A stretch of DNA of 64,000 bases from Marinilabiliaceae bacterium ANBcel2. Lineage in GTDB: Bacteria > Bacteroidota > Bacteroidia > Bacteroidales > Marinilabiliaceae. Positions within the stretch are counted from its first letter, which is position 1, and each line of letters opens with the position of its first letter. The notes beneath the pieces are model-generated. The model saw only the letters and a program-made list of their open reading frames with translations. It made no database searches and was not told the DNA's origin. The stretch lies in contig JARULA010000004.1 of NCBI GenBank assembly GCA_029688995.1, positions 167,566 through 231,565 of the forward strand, given 5' to 3'. Made by a program: the position numbers and the translations under genes. Shown in pieces: positions 36,986-46,324 of the stretch.

Positions 36986-38500
36986 ATGCAACCAATAAGT
37001 GAAATAATAAAGAAAAAACCATGGATAGGATGGCTTCTATTTTTTGCCACCGTAATAGTAGTATTTATTTTAGGCCTGTTTGCATCAACTATTGTTGAAA
37101 GACGTGCCGAATCGGTTTTTGTTTACACTCCACAGGTTGAACATAGCCAATTTGAACCCCGTAATAATGTATGGGGTGAAAATTTTCCTCGTCAATACCA
37201 ATCTTATATGCAAACAGCAGATACTACATTTGAAAGCAAACACCTTGGTTCTACAGGGAAAGATGCACTGGAAGATAATCCAGACATGGTAATATTATGG
37301 AGCGGATATGCATTTTCAAGAGACTACAACCAGCCACGAGGACACTATTACGCCATTGAAGATCTCTATAACACATTACGTGTAGGTGCTCCAATGGATG
37401 GTAATAAATCAATTCAACCAAACACATGCTGGACATGTAAGAGTCCGGATGTACCCCGACTAATGGAAGAGCACGGAGTAGCCGAATTTTATGCAGGCAC
37501 CTGGGAAATGTGGGGTGAAGAGGTGGTAAATCATGTTGGTTGCGCCGATTGCCACGAAGCAGAAACCATGAATTTAAGAATTTCACGTCCGGCACTGGTA
37601 GAAGCCTTTGATAGAATGGGTAAAGATATAAACAGTGCCTCACACCAGGAGATGAGAAGCTTAGTTTGCGCCCAGTGTCATGTAGAATACTATTTTAGTA
37701 AAGATGTAGTAGATGGTGTTGACTACCTCACTTTTCCCTGGGATATGGGCAAAAATGTAGATGATATAGCAGAATATTTTGATAAAATAGAGTTTACCGA
37801 CTGGATCCATGGCTTAAGCCGTGCACCAATGTTAAAAGCACAACATCCCGACTATGAAGTATTCTCGACAGGAATACACGCCGAGAGGGGAGTTGCTTGT
37901 GCCGATTGTCATATGCCTTATAAAAGTGAAGGAGGAATGAAATATACCAACCATCATATTAGAAGTCCGTTAGCAAACGTATCAAGCTCCTGTCAGGTTT
38001 GTCATCGCGAAGAGACTGATGATCTTGTAAAAAATGTATATGATCGTCAGGATAAAATCTATGAAATAAGAACTAAACTGGAAAATCTACTTGTTAAAAC
38101 TCATATCGAAGCTGAATTTGCTTGGGAAATGGGGGCTACAGAAAAAGAGATGGATGATATATTAATGGATATACGACATGCACAGTGGCGATGGGATTTT
38201 GCTGCTGCCGGACATGGGAACTCTTTTCATAATCCTCTTGAAACCAGCAGAATGATCTCAAACGGAATTGAATTAGCACAGGAAGCCCGATTAAAACTGT
38301 CTCGACTATTAGCTTCCAAAGGACATAATGAACCCGTACCAATGCCCGATATATCAACAAAAGAGAAAGCACAAGATTATATTGGTTTAGATATGTCAAC
38401 ACTAAATGCAGAAAAAGAACAATTTTTAAATACAGTTGTACCCAAATGGCTCGAGGCGGCAAAAGAAAGAGAAGCAACATACAAAACAACAAGAAAATAA
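36986..38500 (+). CDS. nrfA: Ammonia-forming cytochrome c nitrite reductase NrfA
   Basis: A 504-residue pentahaem enzyme that reduces nitrite to ammonium with six electrons. From the start chosen at 36986, an N-terminal hydrophobic segment (about 12-34) acts as anchor or signal. The active-site haem is bound by CWTCK (148-152), with the lysine ligand diagnostic of NrfA. Four CXXCH sites follow: CADCH, CAQCH, CADCH and CQVCH. The frame extends upstream to an ATG at 36950 that overlaps nrfH, and either start is possible. With nrfH it gives respiratory nitrite ammonification and nitric oxide detoxification. Confidence 0.95.
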   Translation: MQPISEIIKKKPWIGWLLFFATVIVVFILGLFASTIVERRAESVFVYTPQVEHSQFEPRNNVWGENFPRQYQSYMQTADTTFESKHLGSTGKDALEDNPDMVILWSGYAFSRDYNQPRGHYYAIEDLYNTLRVGAPMDGNKSIQPNTCWTCKSPDVPRLMEEHGVAEFYAGTWEMWGEEVVNHVGCADCHEAETMNLRISRPALVEAFDRMGKDINSASHQEMRSLVCAQCHVEYYFSKDVVDGVDYLTFPWDMGKNVDDIAEYFDKIEFTDWIHGLSRAPMLKAQHPDYEVFSTGIHAERGVACADCHMPYKSEGGMKYTNHHIRSPLANVSSSCQVCHREETDDLVKNVYDRQDKIYEIRTKLENLLVKTHIEAEFAWEMGATEKEMDDILMDIRHAQWRWDFAAAGHGNSFHNPLETSRMISNGIELAQEARLKLSRLLASKGHNEPVPMPDISTKEKAQDYIGLDMSTLNAEKEQFLNTVVPKWLEAAKEREATYKTTRK

Positions 38501-40557
38501 CTGTTAAAGAGGTATCGTTTCCAGAGTGGACAACCACTCTGGAAAAATATAATCACAGTCTGTTTTTTGTATATGAACAACAAATTTCAAAAAATAGTGA
38601 CCACATAGAGGTTCTTTTTTTGAAATTTATCTATAATTCAAAAATTGTTGCCAAACTATCAGCTATTATAATATCCAAACCTTTTAAAAACCGTCAGTTA
38701 TATTCGCATGGAGCACCGGCTTTAAAAGAGTTTTCAAGAGCACAATACCTACAATGTTTGTATGCATTATACAACTATTGCAAACAATCCAAAATAAACC
38801 GTATCGAGATAAAAGGTTTTGACAACATCTACTCATATATTATAAAATCTCCCCCCTTTTTTAAAACACAAATAGATGAGTACTATGTTGACTTAACCAG
38901 CTTTGATCTAAAAAGAAGTTGTAATCGTAACTTTTTAAGAAAATTAAAAAAAAATGAAAAAAAAAGCTACCGCATTATAACAGATACCTCAGGAAAATAT
39001 ATAGATAATTTAATAGAGCTACTCGAAACAACCCATCAATACCGTAAAGAAAAATATCAAACCAATTATAATCCTTTTTATACTGTGGGATTAAACAGCA
39101 ATAACCTAAAGGAGTTTAAAGATCATCCTAACCTAAAATATTACATTTTAACAAACAAAAAGAAGATAGAGTGCATACAGTTAAATATTGAGTATAACAA
39201 AAGAGCCTACGGACTGTTACTGGGAAGCAGTGTCGAATCATATAATATTGGCTCACGCGCAATATTAGATCACTATATAATAGATTCACTAAAGACACGA
39301 AATTATATCTATTACAATATGGGATCGGTCCCTGTTGGTAGTGATGGGTCAGGATTATCACAATATAAGCAATCTGTTGGGGCAAAACTCAAGAGCTCTT
39401 ATGGGGTATATACCCATTTTATACAGCCACCCTATACCCTTTTGAATCATCTCTACTATATGGTTCGATTAGCTCTGTCTCTTGTTAAAAAGAGCAAATC
39501 TTACCACAAATTAATTAAAAATGTATCGCAACACTCATCTGCTCAATCATGGAATAACTCACTATCTCAATTTAATTACAGTATATTTATAAGCTACGAC
39601 TGGCTGTTGTCAGTTGCTGACAAAAACAACAGACCCCTATTTTTAAACATCTACAAAAATGGTATAATAGTTGGTAAAATAGGCGGACTGCTATCGGGGA
39701 GAAATCTTTTAAATCAAAAAGTTTTTTATGCATACGCTTCCCCGGCATTAAAAGAGGAGAGATTGGAGAATTTAAATTACTGTATGAATGCTCTCTATGA
39801 TTATGCACGTAATAATAAAATAAACCGCATCATAATAGGATCTTACGACCAGCAAAACAATTTATCATGCACTTTACCCAAATTCTTTATTACAAAAAGA
39901 ACCGAATATATTATAAAAAAATGTGGCAAAGGAGTAAATAGAAAAAAAGGATTTATTAAAAATATTAAAAAGGCACAAAAACATGATGCTTCTATCTCAT
40001 CATCAAAATCATTAAAATATTTAGAGACTCTTTATAAGCTTCTTGACTCAACAAGGCATGTAAGAAACAAAAAATATAAATCGGATTACACCCCTTTTTT
40101 TATGCCAAAGATGTCAAGTACAACAATCGAAAATATTTTAAAAAGTGACATCGCTTTTTTTCTCACTGCTAAAACTAAATTATCCCAATCTCCCGACTCA
40201 ATTCAACTTAATATAAAAAAAGAGAAGAGGGTATATGCCCTTTTAATGGGAGCAACACCAAATGCCTATAAAACCGGATTATCATCTTTTATAGATAACA
40301 AAATTATAGAAAAAGTTGAGAGTGGAGAGTTGAAATATTATAATACCGGAGGAGTTCCAACTTCAAAATCGGGGGACGGACTGGCAAAATATAAAAGATT
40401 GATGGGAGGAGAACCGCTTAATGCTTACGGAGCAACAACCAATTTTATCCTATTTCCTTTAAAACTATTTAATCCTCTATTAAACCTGTTGCGAAAACTA
40501 CCCCAAAACAGAATAGTAAACTGGATAAAAAAAAGAAGTTGGGCTTCCAATATTTAA
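38446..40557 (+). CDS. Protein with two tandem FemAB/GNAT-like acyltransferase domains
   Basis: A 703-residue soluble protein made of two related halves (about 20-345 and 365-690). Paired segments are YSHGAPALKEF and YAYASPALKEE; QSKINRIEIKGFD and NNKINRIIIGSYD; MGSVPVGSDGSGLSQYK and TGGVPTSKSGDGLAKYK. The latter glycine-rich end is typical of FemAB-like or BioF2-like N-acyltransferases, which in Bacteroidota often act in cell-envelope or polysaccharide modification; the substrate is unknown. The only usable start lies 55 bp inside nrfA, an unusually long overlap, and no in-frame ATG, GTG or TTG follows before conserved sequence. The base composition is as AT-rich as its neighbours. Confidence 0.72.
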   Translation: MARGGKRKRSNIQNNKKITVKEVSFPEWTTTLEKYNHSLFFVYEQQISKNSDHIEVLFLKFIYNSKIVAKLSAIIISKPFKNRQLYSHGAPALKEFSRAQYLQCLYALYNYCKQSKINRIEIKGFDNIYSYIIKSPPFFKTQIDEYYVDLTSFDLKRSCNRNFLRKLKKNEKKSYRIITDTSGKYIDNLIELLETTHQYRKEKYQTNYNPFYTVGLNSNNLKEFKDHPNLKYYILTNKKKIECIQLNIEYNKRAYGLLLGSSVESYNIGSRAILDHYIIDSLKTRNYIYYNMGSVPVGSDGSGLSQYKQSVGAKLKSSYGVYTHFIQPPYTLLNHLYYMVRLALSLVKKSKSYHKLIKNVSQHSSAQSWNNSLSQFNYSIFISYDWLLSVADKNNRPLFLNIYKNGIIVGKIGGLLSGRNLLNQKVFYAYASPALKEERLENLNYCMNALYDYARNNKINRIIIGSYDQQNNLSCTLPKFFITKRTEYIIKKCGKGVNRKKGFIKNIKKAQKHDASISSSKSLKYLETLYKLLDSTRHVRNKKYKSDYTPFFMPKMSSTTIENILKSDIAFFLTAKTKLSQSPDSIQLNIKKEKRVYALLMGATPNAYKTGLSSFIDNKIIEKVESGELKYYNTGGVPTSKSGDGLAKYKRLMGGEPLNAYGATTNFILFPLKLFNPLLNLLRKLPQNRIVNWIKKRSWASNI

Positions 40558-40596
40558 TGGTAACCCAACTTAAACAGTTAAAAAAATGAATAGTTA

Positions 40597-41700
40597 CTAA
40601 TAAGCAAAATACATAGCCCAATTTCCCTGCGGTGTAAATCTATAACCATCTCCCCACGCAGTCTCTTCTTGATCATAACAGTTAACTCTATATGGTACAA
40701 TAATATTTTGACCATTGTCAACATCAATAACAAATAGTAAAATATCTCCACATACCGGATAAAAATCAACACCATGCTCCCGAGCCATCGCTAATAAATG
40801 ATCAACACGCTCTTGCGAAAACTCTCTATTAACCCCATCAGGCTGATGCTCACCGGGATACTCTGATAAAAGCTCCCATATAACAACCTGCATATCTCTG
40901 AATGTATAAACACCTAAATCACCTTCGGCCTCCTCTCCCACAAAATGTTGGTTCAACAACCAATTTACCTTTACGAAATTAGAGAGTTTCTCCTCATCTT
41001 TAAGAATGGTACCGGGCATATTTTCATCATAGATACTATAAATTGTTCCGGAATAAACTTCATTCTCTTCTATCCCTTCAGAGGAGTCGATACAATATCC
41101 TGTATAAATACCTTCATCTGAAAAAAGAGGGCTGCTAAAATCAAGTGTTATATTCTCAAAATAGGCATCACTATTTTTTGAAGGGAAGCTGCCAATTATA
41201 AAATTTCCTTCAATTGGTGTAGAAGCAGTAAATGAATCATGATCAAAATCTGAATCATTATTCAAATTAGAAACTACAGCATGAGCAGCAACGTAATACT
41301 CTCCATTCTCAGGTTCTGGAAGATCTTCATAAGCTATTTTATAGGTTATCTCATGCTCATGCGAATGAACACCCCCATAATCAAAATGACCTACAACAGG
41401 ATTACCAACACCGGTCAAAGGAAAATCTTTATCATTACCCCCTACATGCAGATGTGTCTCGGTTATAACCCACCCAGACTCATTTGTGCTATAGGTGACA
41501 TAAAGATAATCAAGATCATTTTCAACAATTACAGATCCCACCATTATATGTTGACCTGCAATTAAATCTACAACTGTTTTTTCTCCCGCTGAAGAGATAA
41601 ATGAAGATCTCTTTAATAAGTTCTCCTCATCATCATTATCACAAGAAACAAAAAACAGGGTGGCAATCATTAAAAAAAGCCATTGTCTTGAAGTTTTCAT
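40597..41700 (-). CDS. Secreted lipoprotein of unknown function
   Basis: A 367-residue lipoprotein. From the ATG at 41700 the signal is MKTSRQWLFLMIATLFFVSC, with a lipobox cysteine followed by DNDDEEN; an upstream ATG at 41742 would add 14 residues before the signal. The first half has a histidine-containing beta segment (THLHVGG, GVHSHEHE). The second half carries YTGYCIDS, then NWLLNQ, then DMQVVIWELL. This spacing is seen in a widespread extracellular domain with the pattern 'G-x-C-x-D ... N-x-[IL]-L ... Q-x-A/V-I-W-x-L', whose role I cannot name. The aspartate and glutamate run after the lipobox suggests surface export. No operon partner. Confidence 0.75.
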   Translation of the reverse strand: MKTSRQWLFLMIATLFFVSCDNDDEENLLKRSSFISSAGEKTVVDLIAGQHIMVGSVIVENDLDYLYVTYSTNESGWVITETHLHVGGNDKDFPLTGVGNPVVGHFDYGGVHSHEHEITYKIAYEDLPEPENGEYYVAAHAVVSNLNNDSDFDHDSFTASTPIEGNFIIGSFPSKNSDAYFENITLDFSSPLFSDEGIYTGYCIDSSEGIEENEVYSGTIYSIYDENMPGTILKDEEKLSNFVKVNWLLNQHFVGEEAEGDLGVYTFRDMQVVIWELLSEYPGEHQPDGVNREFSQERVDHLLAMAREHGVDFYPVCGDILLFVIDVDNGQNIIVPYRVNCYDQEETAWGDGYRFTPQGNWAMYFAY

Positions 41701-41874
41701 CAGCAAATAATTTAGTAAAATTAAGCAATCATCACCTCTCATTTAAATGAGATAAATTTAACTGTTAACTAAATTACAACGAAAAGAAAAAGCTTTCAAG
41801 ATGGCTTAACTAAAACTTTGACCGACAGATATATATCAGTGACCAATAACTAATAATTGTTGACAATAAAAATT

Positions 41875-43083
41875 TTAAATTTGATAATCCTTACCATAAT
41901 TATCTATTACAAAATCTAAATCTTTATCGCCCCTTCCGCTAAGATTTACCAAAACAGAGGTATGAGGTTTTTCACCGGCCAGTTTAAGAGCATAAGCTAC
42001 AGCATGAGCACTTTCCAAAGCAGGAATTATTCCTTCAAGTCGGCTTAATTCAAAAAAGGCATCAATAGCCTCCTTATCACCAACAGAGTCATAAGTAACT
42101 CTGTTTATATCCCTTAACATACTGTGCTCGGGACCTACACCGGGATAGTCCAAACCACTTGCTACAGAATATACAGGCTGAGGCTGGCCATCCTCCTCTT
42201 GCAGTAAATAACATTTAAATCCGTGAATAGTTCCGGGCTTCCCCTTAGTCATAGTGGCTGCATGCTCTCCTTTTTTAAGGGATAAACCGCCGGGCTCAAC
42301 ACCATATAGAGAACATTCATCATCTTCAAGAAAACTGGAGAAAATTCCCATTGCATTACTTCCTCCACCAACACAGGCTACAACATTATCTGGTAACTCT
42401 CCCGTCATATCAAAAAATTGCTCTTTGGCCTCAATTCCAACTATTCGCTGAAAATCACGTACCATCATAGGAAAAGGGTGCGGACCTACAACAGATCCAA
42501 TACAGTAAATAGTATTATCAGGGTCTTTTAAATAACTCTGAAAAGCTGAATCTACGGCCTCTTTTAATGTTTTTAAACCGGAAGAAACAGGAATAACTTC
42601 TGCACCAAGAATTTTCATACGGGCTACATTAGGGTGCTCTTTCTTCATATCAACCTCTCCCATATGAATTTCACACTCTAAACCAAAATAAGCAGCAGCA
42701 GTAGCTAATGCGACTCCATGCTGACCTGCACCTGTTTCAGCAATAAGTCTCTTTTTACCCATATATTTAGCTAAAAGTGCCTCTCCCATGCAGTGGTTAA
42801 GCTTATGTGCACCTGAATGATTTAGATCCTCTCTCTTTAAGTAAATACGACCACCATACTTTTCTGAAAGTCTGTTACAAAAATATACAGGTGTTGGTCG
42901 CCCCTGATAATGCTTACGAATACTTCGTAGTTCTGAGATAAAATTATGTGATTTGCTAATTGTAAAATAAGAATCAGCAATCTTTTTCATCTCTTTTTCT
43001 AAAACAGGAGGGACAAAAGCACCACCATACTCTTTATAGAAACCATCTTTTGAAGGATATTTTTTAAAATAATTCTCAGACAT
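41875..43083 (-). CDS. trpB: Tryptophan synthase beta chain, stand-alone
   Basis: A 402-residue PLP enzyme that joins indole and serine to tryptophan. The PLP lysine lies in [14 protein letters not shown], the catalytic glutamate in [11 protein letters not shown], the phosphate loop is VGGGSNAMG, and SGRGDKD is at the end. No trpA or other trp gene is adjacent. Two usual motifs differ: GAHKINN is GAHKLNH, and the stretch after HMG is [14 protein letters not shown] in place of the common E-D-x-x-R-Q-x-x-N-V-x-R-M. Both regions are near the alpha-beta communication elements, so a separate subfamily scavenging free indole is plausible. That is an inference. Confidence 0.9.
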   Translation of the reverse strand: MSENYFKKYPSKDGFYKEYGGAFVPPVLEKEMKKIADSYFTISKSHNFISELRSIRKHYQGRPTPVYFCNRLSEKYGGRIYLKREDLNHSGAHKLNHCMGEALLAKYMGKKRLIAETGAGQHGVALATAAAYFGLECEIHMGEVDMKKEHPNVARMKILGAEVIPVSSGLKTLKEAVDSAFQSYLKDPDNTIYCIGSVVGPHPFPMMVRDFQRIVGIEAKEQFFDMTGELPDNVVACVGGGSNAMGIFSSFLEDDECSLYGVEPGGLSLKKGEHAATMTKGKPGTIHGFKCYLLQEEDGQPQPVYSVASGLDYPGVGPEHSMLRDINRVTYDSVGDKEAIDAFFELSRLEGIIPALESAHAVAYALKLAGEKPHTSVLVNLSGRGDKDLDFVIDNYGKDYQI

Positions 43084-43146
43084 AACTTTATATTTTTTGA
43101 CCTTTAAAATTACTAAATTTTAGTCGCATACCTACCATCAAATTAA

Positions 43147-43189
43147 AATAAAAGAGGTATCTGCGTTACTTACAGATACCTCTTTTATT
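43147..43189. terminator. Terminator downstream of the ROK kinase gene
   Basis: A perfect 17-bp inverted repeat AATAAAAGAGGTATCTG / CAGATACCTCTTTTATT with a 9-nt loop. It lies 19 bp beyond the stop of the ROK kinase gene and upstream of trpB; the flanks give T-rich tails on both strands. Confidence 0.88.
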
Positions 43190-43207
43190 GAATTAAAAAA
43201 ATATAAT

Positions 43208-44197
43208 TTATTTCTCTTTCTCTTTCCAAACAAGAGCACTGGCACCAACAATGGCAGCATCACCCATACTAAGTTCCGAAGGTAAAATCTTAATTTTATT
43301 CTTAAAAATGGGTAATAAATACTCCTCCATACTCTCTTTTACCGGTTTAAAAATCAAATCACCAGCTGCTGTTGGACCACCAAATAAAAATATAGCTTCA
43401 GGTGCGAGATGATGAACAGTATCAGCTAAAGCCTGTCCAAGATATTTACCTGTTTGCTCAAACACCTCAACAGCAACCTTATCACCCTGAATGGCAGCAT
43501 CATAAATCATCTTAGATGTTAACTCTGTAAATGATTTATCTGCTAAAGCACTATCAACAGCGTTATCTCTTGCCATTATTTCAAAAGCAGTTCTTTTCAT
43601 TCCGGGTGCCGAAGTATATGCTTCTAAATGCCCTTTGGCACCACATCCACATAAACGTCCTCCAGGAATAAGTGTTGTATGTCCACACTCACCCGCAAAA
43701 CCATCATTGCCATATACAAGATCACCATCAACAACAATCCCACTGCCTACTCCTGTACCAAGAGTAAACATCACAAAATTGTCCATCTTTTGTGCACCGC
43801 CATAGATTTTTTCTCCAATAGCAGCAGCATTTGCATCATTCGTTAAAGCAATATCCTTATACTCAGGAAACTCCTTTTTCAAAAGATCTACTAAATGAAC
43901 AACACCTTTAAAAGAGAGATTAGGAGCATACTCAATGGTTCCATTATAATAGTTACCATTAGGAGCTCCTATGCCAACACCAATGATCTCAGCTTCCGAA
44001 TTGGTAAGCTGAACTGATTTAATCATATCACGCACAGCCTTAGCCATATCTTTAATATAACGATCTATGTCACCATGCGAAGGGGTATCAATTCCTCCCT
44101 TTGTTAAAACATTACCATTCTCATCTACAACACCAATGGCAGTGTTAGTTCCACCTACATCAATACCAATCGAAAACTTTTTCATAAGAGATTTCAT
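43208..44197 (-). CDS. ROK-family sugar kinase (glucokinase-like)
   Basis: A 329-residue actin-fold kinase of the ROK family. ATP-binding block IGIDVGGTNTAIGVVD is at the N-terminus, the catalytic aspartate is in LTNDANAAAIGE, and the zinc-binding motif reads CGCGAKGHLEAY. Such proteins phosphorylate glucose, N-acetylglucosamine or related sugars; glucokinase is the usual call in Bacteroidota. A second ATG 12 bp inside the frame (44185) is an equally good start. The gene lies 33 bp after a sugar MFS transporter gene, so uptake and phosphorylation are probably coupled. Confidence 0.9.
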   Translation of the reverse strand: MKSLMKKFSIGIDVGGTNTAIGVVDENGNVLTKGGIDTPSHGDIDRYIKDMAKAVRDMIKSVQLTNSEAEIIGVGIGAPNGNYYNGTIEYAPNLSFKGVVHLVDLLKKEFPEYKDIALTNDANAAAIGEKIYGGAQKMDNFVMFTLGTGVGSGIVVDGDLVYGNDGFAGECGHTTLIPGGRLCGCGAKGHLEAYTSAPGMKRTAFEIMARDNAVDSALADKSFTELTSKMIYDAAIQGDKVAVEVFEQTGKYLGQALADTVHHLAPEAIFLFGGPTAAGDLIFKPVKESMEEYLLPIFKNKIKILPSELSMGDAAIVGASALVWKEKEK

Positions 44198-44230
44198 TAA
44201 ATTATACTATTAAAACATTTACAATCCATT

Positions 44231-45607
44231 TTATGCTGTACGAATTTTATGTCCTTTAACAGCATAAAAGAAAATATATAGATAACATATAGCCGGAATT
44301 AGAAACGCCCAGGTATATCCAACTGATTCGGCAATGAATCCCATTAAAGGCGGAATTATCGCACCACCAATAATTAAAGAGTTAATTACCCCAGATGCAG
44401 CAGCCATCTCCTCTCCATCAAGATCTGTAACCGCAAGAGAGAAAATATTAGGAAACATAATAGAGTTAAACAGACCAATTGAAATAACTGTCCATAGTGC
44501 CACATGGCCTGTAGTAAAAGTAGTTAACAAAGCAAGAGCCGCAGCTGACAATGCAAAAATAGCCAAAGTACGGGCCGCTTTTCCGGTTCCAAACTGCATT
44601 ATAATAAAATTAACAAACGCAATTCCCATAAAAATTAATCCGGCAGTCCATGTAAAATCAGTAACAAAAGAACCTGACACAAATGCTAACACCAATACAG
44701 CAGCAACCAAACCATACTTTTTGGCTTTATCCTTCATATCAGAGAACATAATTGAACCAAAGAAACGGCCAACCATTGCACCACCCCAATAAATAGCAGC
44801 ATAAGTTGATGCCACTTCAGGATCTACATCTGCAGAGCGTCTAAGATAATTCACAATCAATCCTGCATTACCAACTTCAGCTCCAACATAAGCGAAAATA
44901 CCAAAAGCTCCTAAAACAACATGTGGATACTTCCAGATACTGGTTTTTGCTTTTTCATTTTTCTCAGTAATTAAAGCAGGAAGATTAATTGTAAAAAGAA
45001 TAATTGCTACAGCAATAACAATTATAGCCATTGAAATAAAAGGTAACGGCACCCTCTCCGCAGCTGCCAGTCCGTGCTCAGGAGTCATTAAAGACTCATC
45101 AGCAGGCAATCCTAAGCCCCTGAAAATAGCAACAGAAATAATCCATGGTGCTATCATAGTTGCAATTGAATTCAAGGCCTGAGTAAGATTAAGGCGACTT
45201 GAAGCTGAGCTTGATGGCCCTAAAGCTGTTACATAAGGATTAGCTGCTACCTGCAAAAACACAACTCCGCATGCTAAAATAAATGTAGCAAACAAAAATG
45301 CAGGAAACGATGGTACCATTGCAGCAGGCCAAAATAACAAACTACCAAGACCCATTAAAAGCAATCCTAAAATTACTGTCCACTTATACCCAATACGCTT
45401 TATAAGCATTCCCGAAGGGATAGACATAATAGGATAGGTAATAAAAAAGGCAGATGCAAGCAGCTGCGCCATAAATTCAGACAGTCCAAATATTGCTTTT
45501 ACAGGCGCTGTCATTGTAATGATAAAGGTAGTGGCAAAACCAAAGATGAAGAATATTGCTCCAAATACCGTCATGCCAACTCCTAAATTGTTACTTTTTT
45601 GTTCCAT
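44231..45607 (-). CDS. Sugar:proton MFS transporter (FucP/GluP type)
   Basis: A 458-residue membrane protein with about 12 hydrophobic helices and the FHS (fucose-galactose-glucose) family layout. Typical segments are FFITYPIMSIPSGMLIKRIG in the first half, QVAANPYVTALGP, and the second-half SIMFPNIFSLAV. Members carry L-fucose, glucose or galactose with protons. The adjoining ROK kinase favours glucose or another hexose. The first gene of the pair; the 271 bp to divergent rplS should hold promoters for both directions. Confidence 0.9.
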   Translation of the reverse strand: MEQKSNNLGVGMTVFGAIFFIFGFATTFIITMTAPVKAIFGLSEFMAQLLASAFFITYPIMSIPSGMLIKRIGYKWTVILGLLLMGLGSLLFWPAAMVPSFPAFLFATFILACGVVFLQVAANPYVTALGPSSSASSRLNLTQALNSIATMIAPWIISVAIFRGLGLPADESLMTPEHGLAAAERVPLPFISMAIIVIAVAIILFTINLPALITEKNEKAKTSIWKYPHVVLGAFGIFAYVGAEVGNAGLIVNYLRRSADVDPEVASTYAAIYWGGAMVGRFFGSIMFSDMKDKAKKYGLVAAVLVLAFVSGSFVTDFTWTAGLIFMGIAFVNFIIMQFGTGKAARTLAIFALSAAALALLTTFTTGHVALWTVISIGLFNSIMFPNIFSLAVTDLDGEEMAAASGVINSLIIGGAIIPPLMGFIAESVGYTWAFLIPAICYLYIFFYAVKGHKIRTA

Positions 45608-45786
45608 AAACTTAATAATTATTAATTGTTAGATGTGTTTAGATGAATAGTGCAATGATACTTGAAATTTACTTTTTTAACAAAAATAGATATAAATTAT
45701 TGCATAAATAGTAGTGAATATTTTCTCCTCTAAATGAAAACTAAAATAAACTTAACTTAATCAATGGTTTTTTGAGTAAAAAAACT

Positions 45787-45794
45787 TAATTTTG
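45787..45794 (+). promoter_or_regulatory. Candidate promoter -7 element of rplS
   Basis: TAATTTTG fits TAnnTTTG and lies 85 bp upstream of the rplS start. A TTTG at 45771 is only 12 bp away, too close for a standard -33 box. Confidence 0.4.
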
Positions 45795-45878
45795 CCGCAG
45801 AAAAGGTGTAATCTCTTACTGAACACAGGGGTCAGATAATATTGCACTATTAAGTATAATCTTATAAAGTACATAAAA

Positions 45879-46229
45879 ATGGACTTGATTAAAGTTGCTC
45901 AAGAAGCCTTTAATGAGGGAATTAAAGAGGTTCCCGAATTCGGAGCGGGTGATACCGTATCGGTACACTACAAAATTAAGGAGGGTACAAAAGAGCGTAT
46001 TCAGGTATTTCGCGGAGTTGTTATTCAGGTTAAAGGACATGGAAACAATAAGCGTTTTACAGTAAGAAAAGTATCCAACAATGTTGGTATTGAACGTATC
46101 TTTCCTATCAGATCACCTTTTATCGATAAAATTGAAGTGAATCGTAAAGGAAAAGTTCGTAGAGCTAGAATTTACTACTTTAGAAAACTTACCGGTAAAA
46201 AAGCTCGAATCAAAGAGAAAAGAGTTTAA
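45879..46229 (+). CDS. rplS: 50S ribosomal protein L19
   Basis: A 116-residue ribosomal protein of standard length. The conserved body reads [20 protein letters not shown], then [18 protein letters not shown], and ends with the basic [20 protein letters not shown]19 sits at the 30S-50S interface. It is a single-gene unit with its own promoter and a strong terminator, not in the rpsP-trmD-rplS operon known from other phyla. Confidence 0.97.
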   Translation: MDLIKVAQEAFNEGIKEVPEFGAGDTVSVHYKIKEGTKERIQVFRGVVIQVKGHGNNKRFTVRKVSNNVGIERIFPIRSPFIDKIEVNRKGKVRRARIYYFRKLTGKKARIKEKRV

Positions 46230-46245
46230 GTTATTTATTTTAGTT

Positions 46246-46285
46246 AAAAAGGGGCTGTCCAAAAAGTATTGGACAGCCCCTTTTT
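46246..46285. terminator. Terminator after rplS, also usable by the AsmA gene
   Basis: A 15-bp stem AAAAAGGGGCTGTCC / GGACAGCCCCTTTTT with a 10-nt loop, flanked by A and T runs, lies between the convergent rplS and AsmA-like genes. Confidence 0.9.
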
Positions 46286-46324
46286 AATTAAGTGAAATTC
46301 TTATTTGAAAATATTTTATAATGT

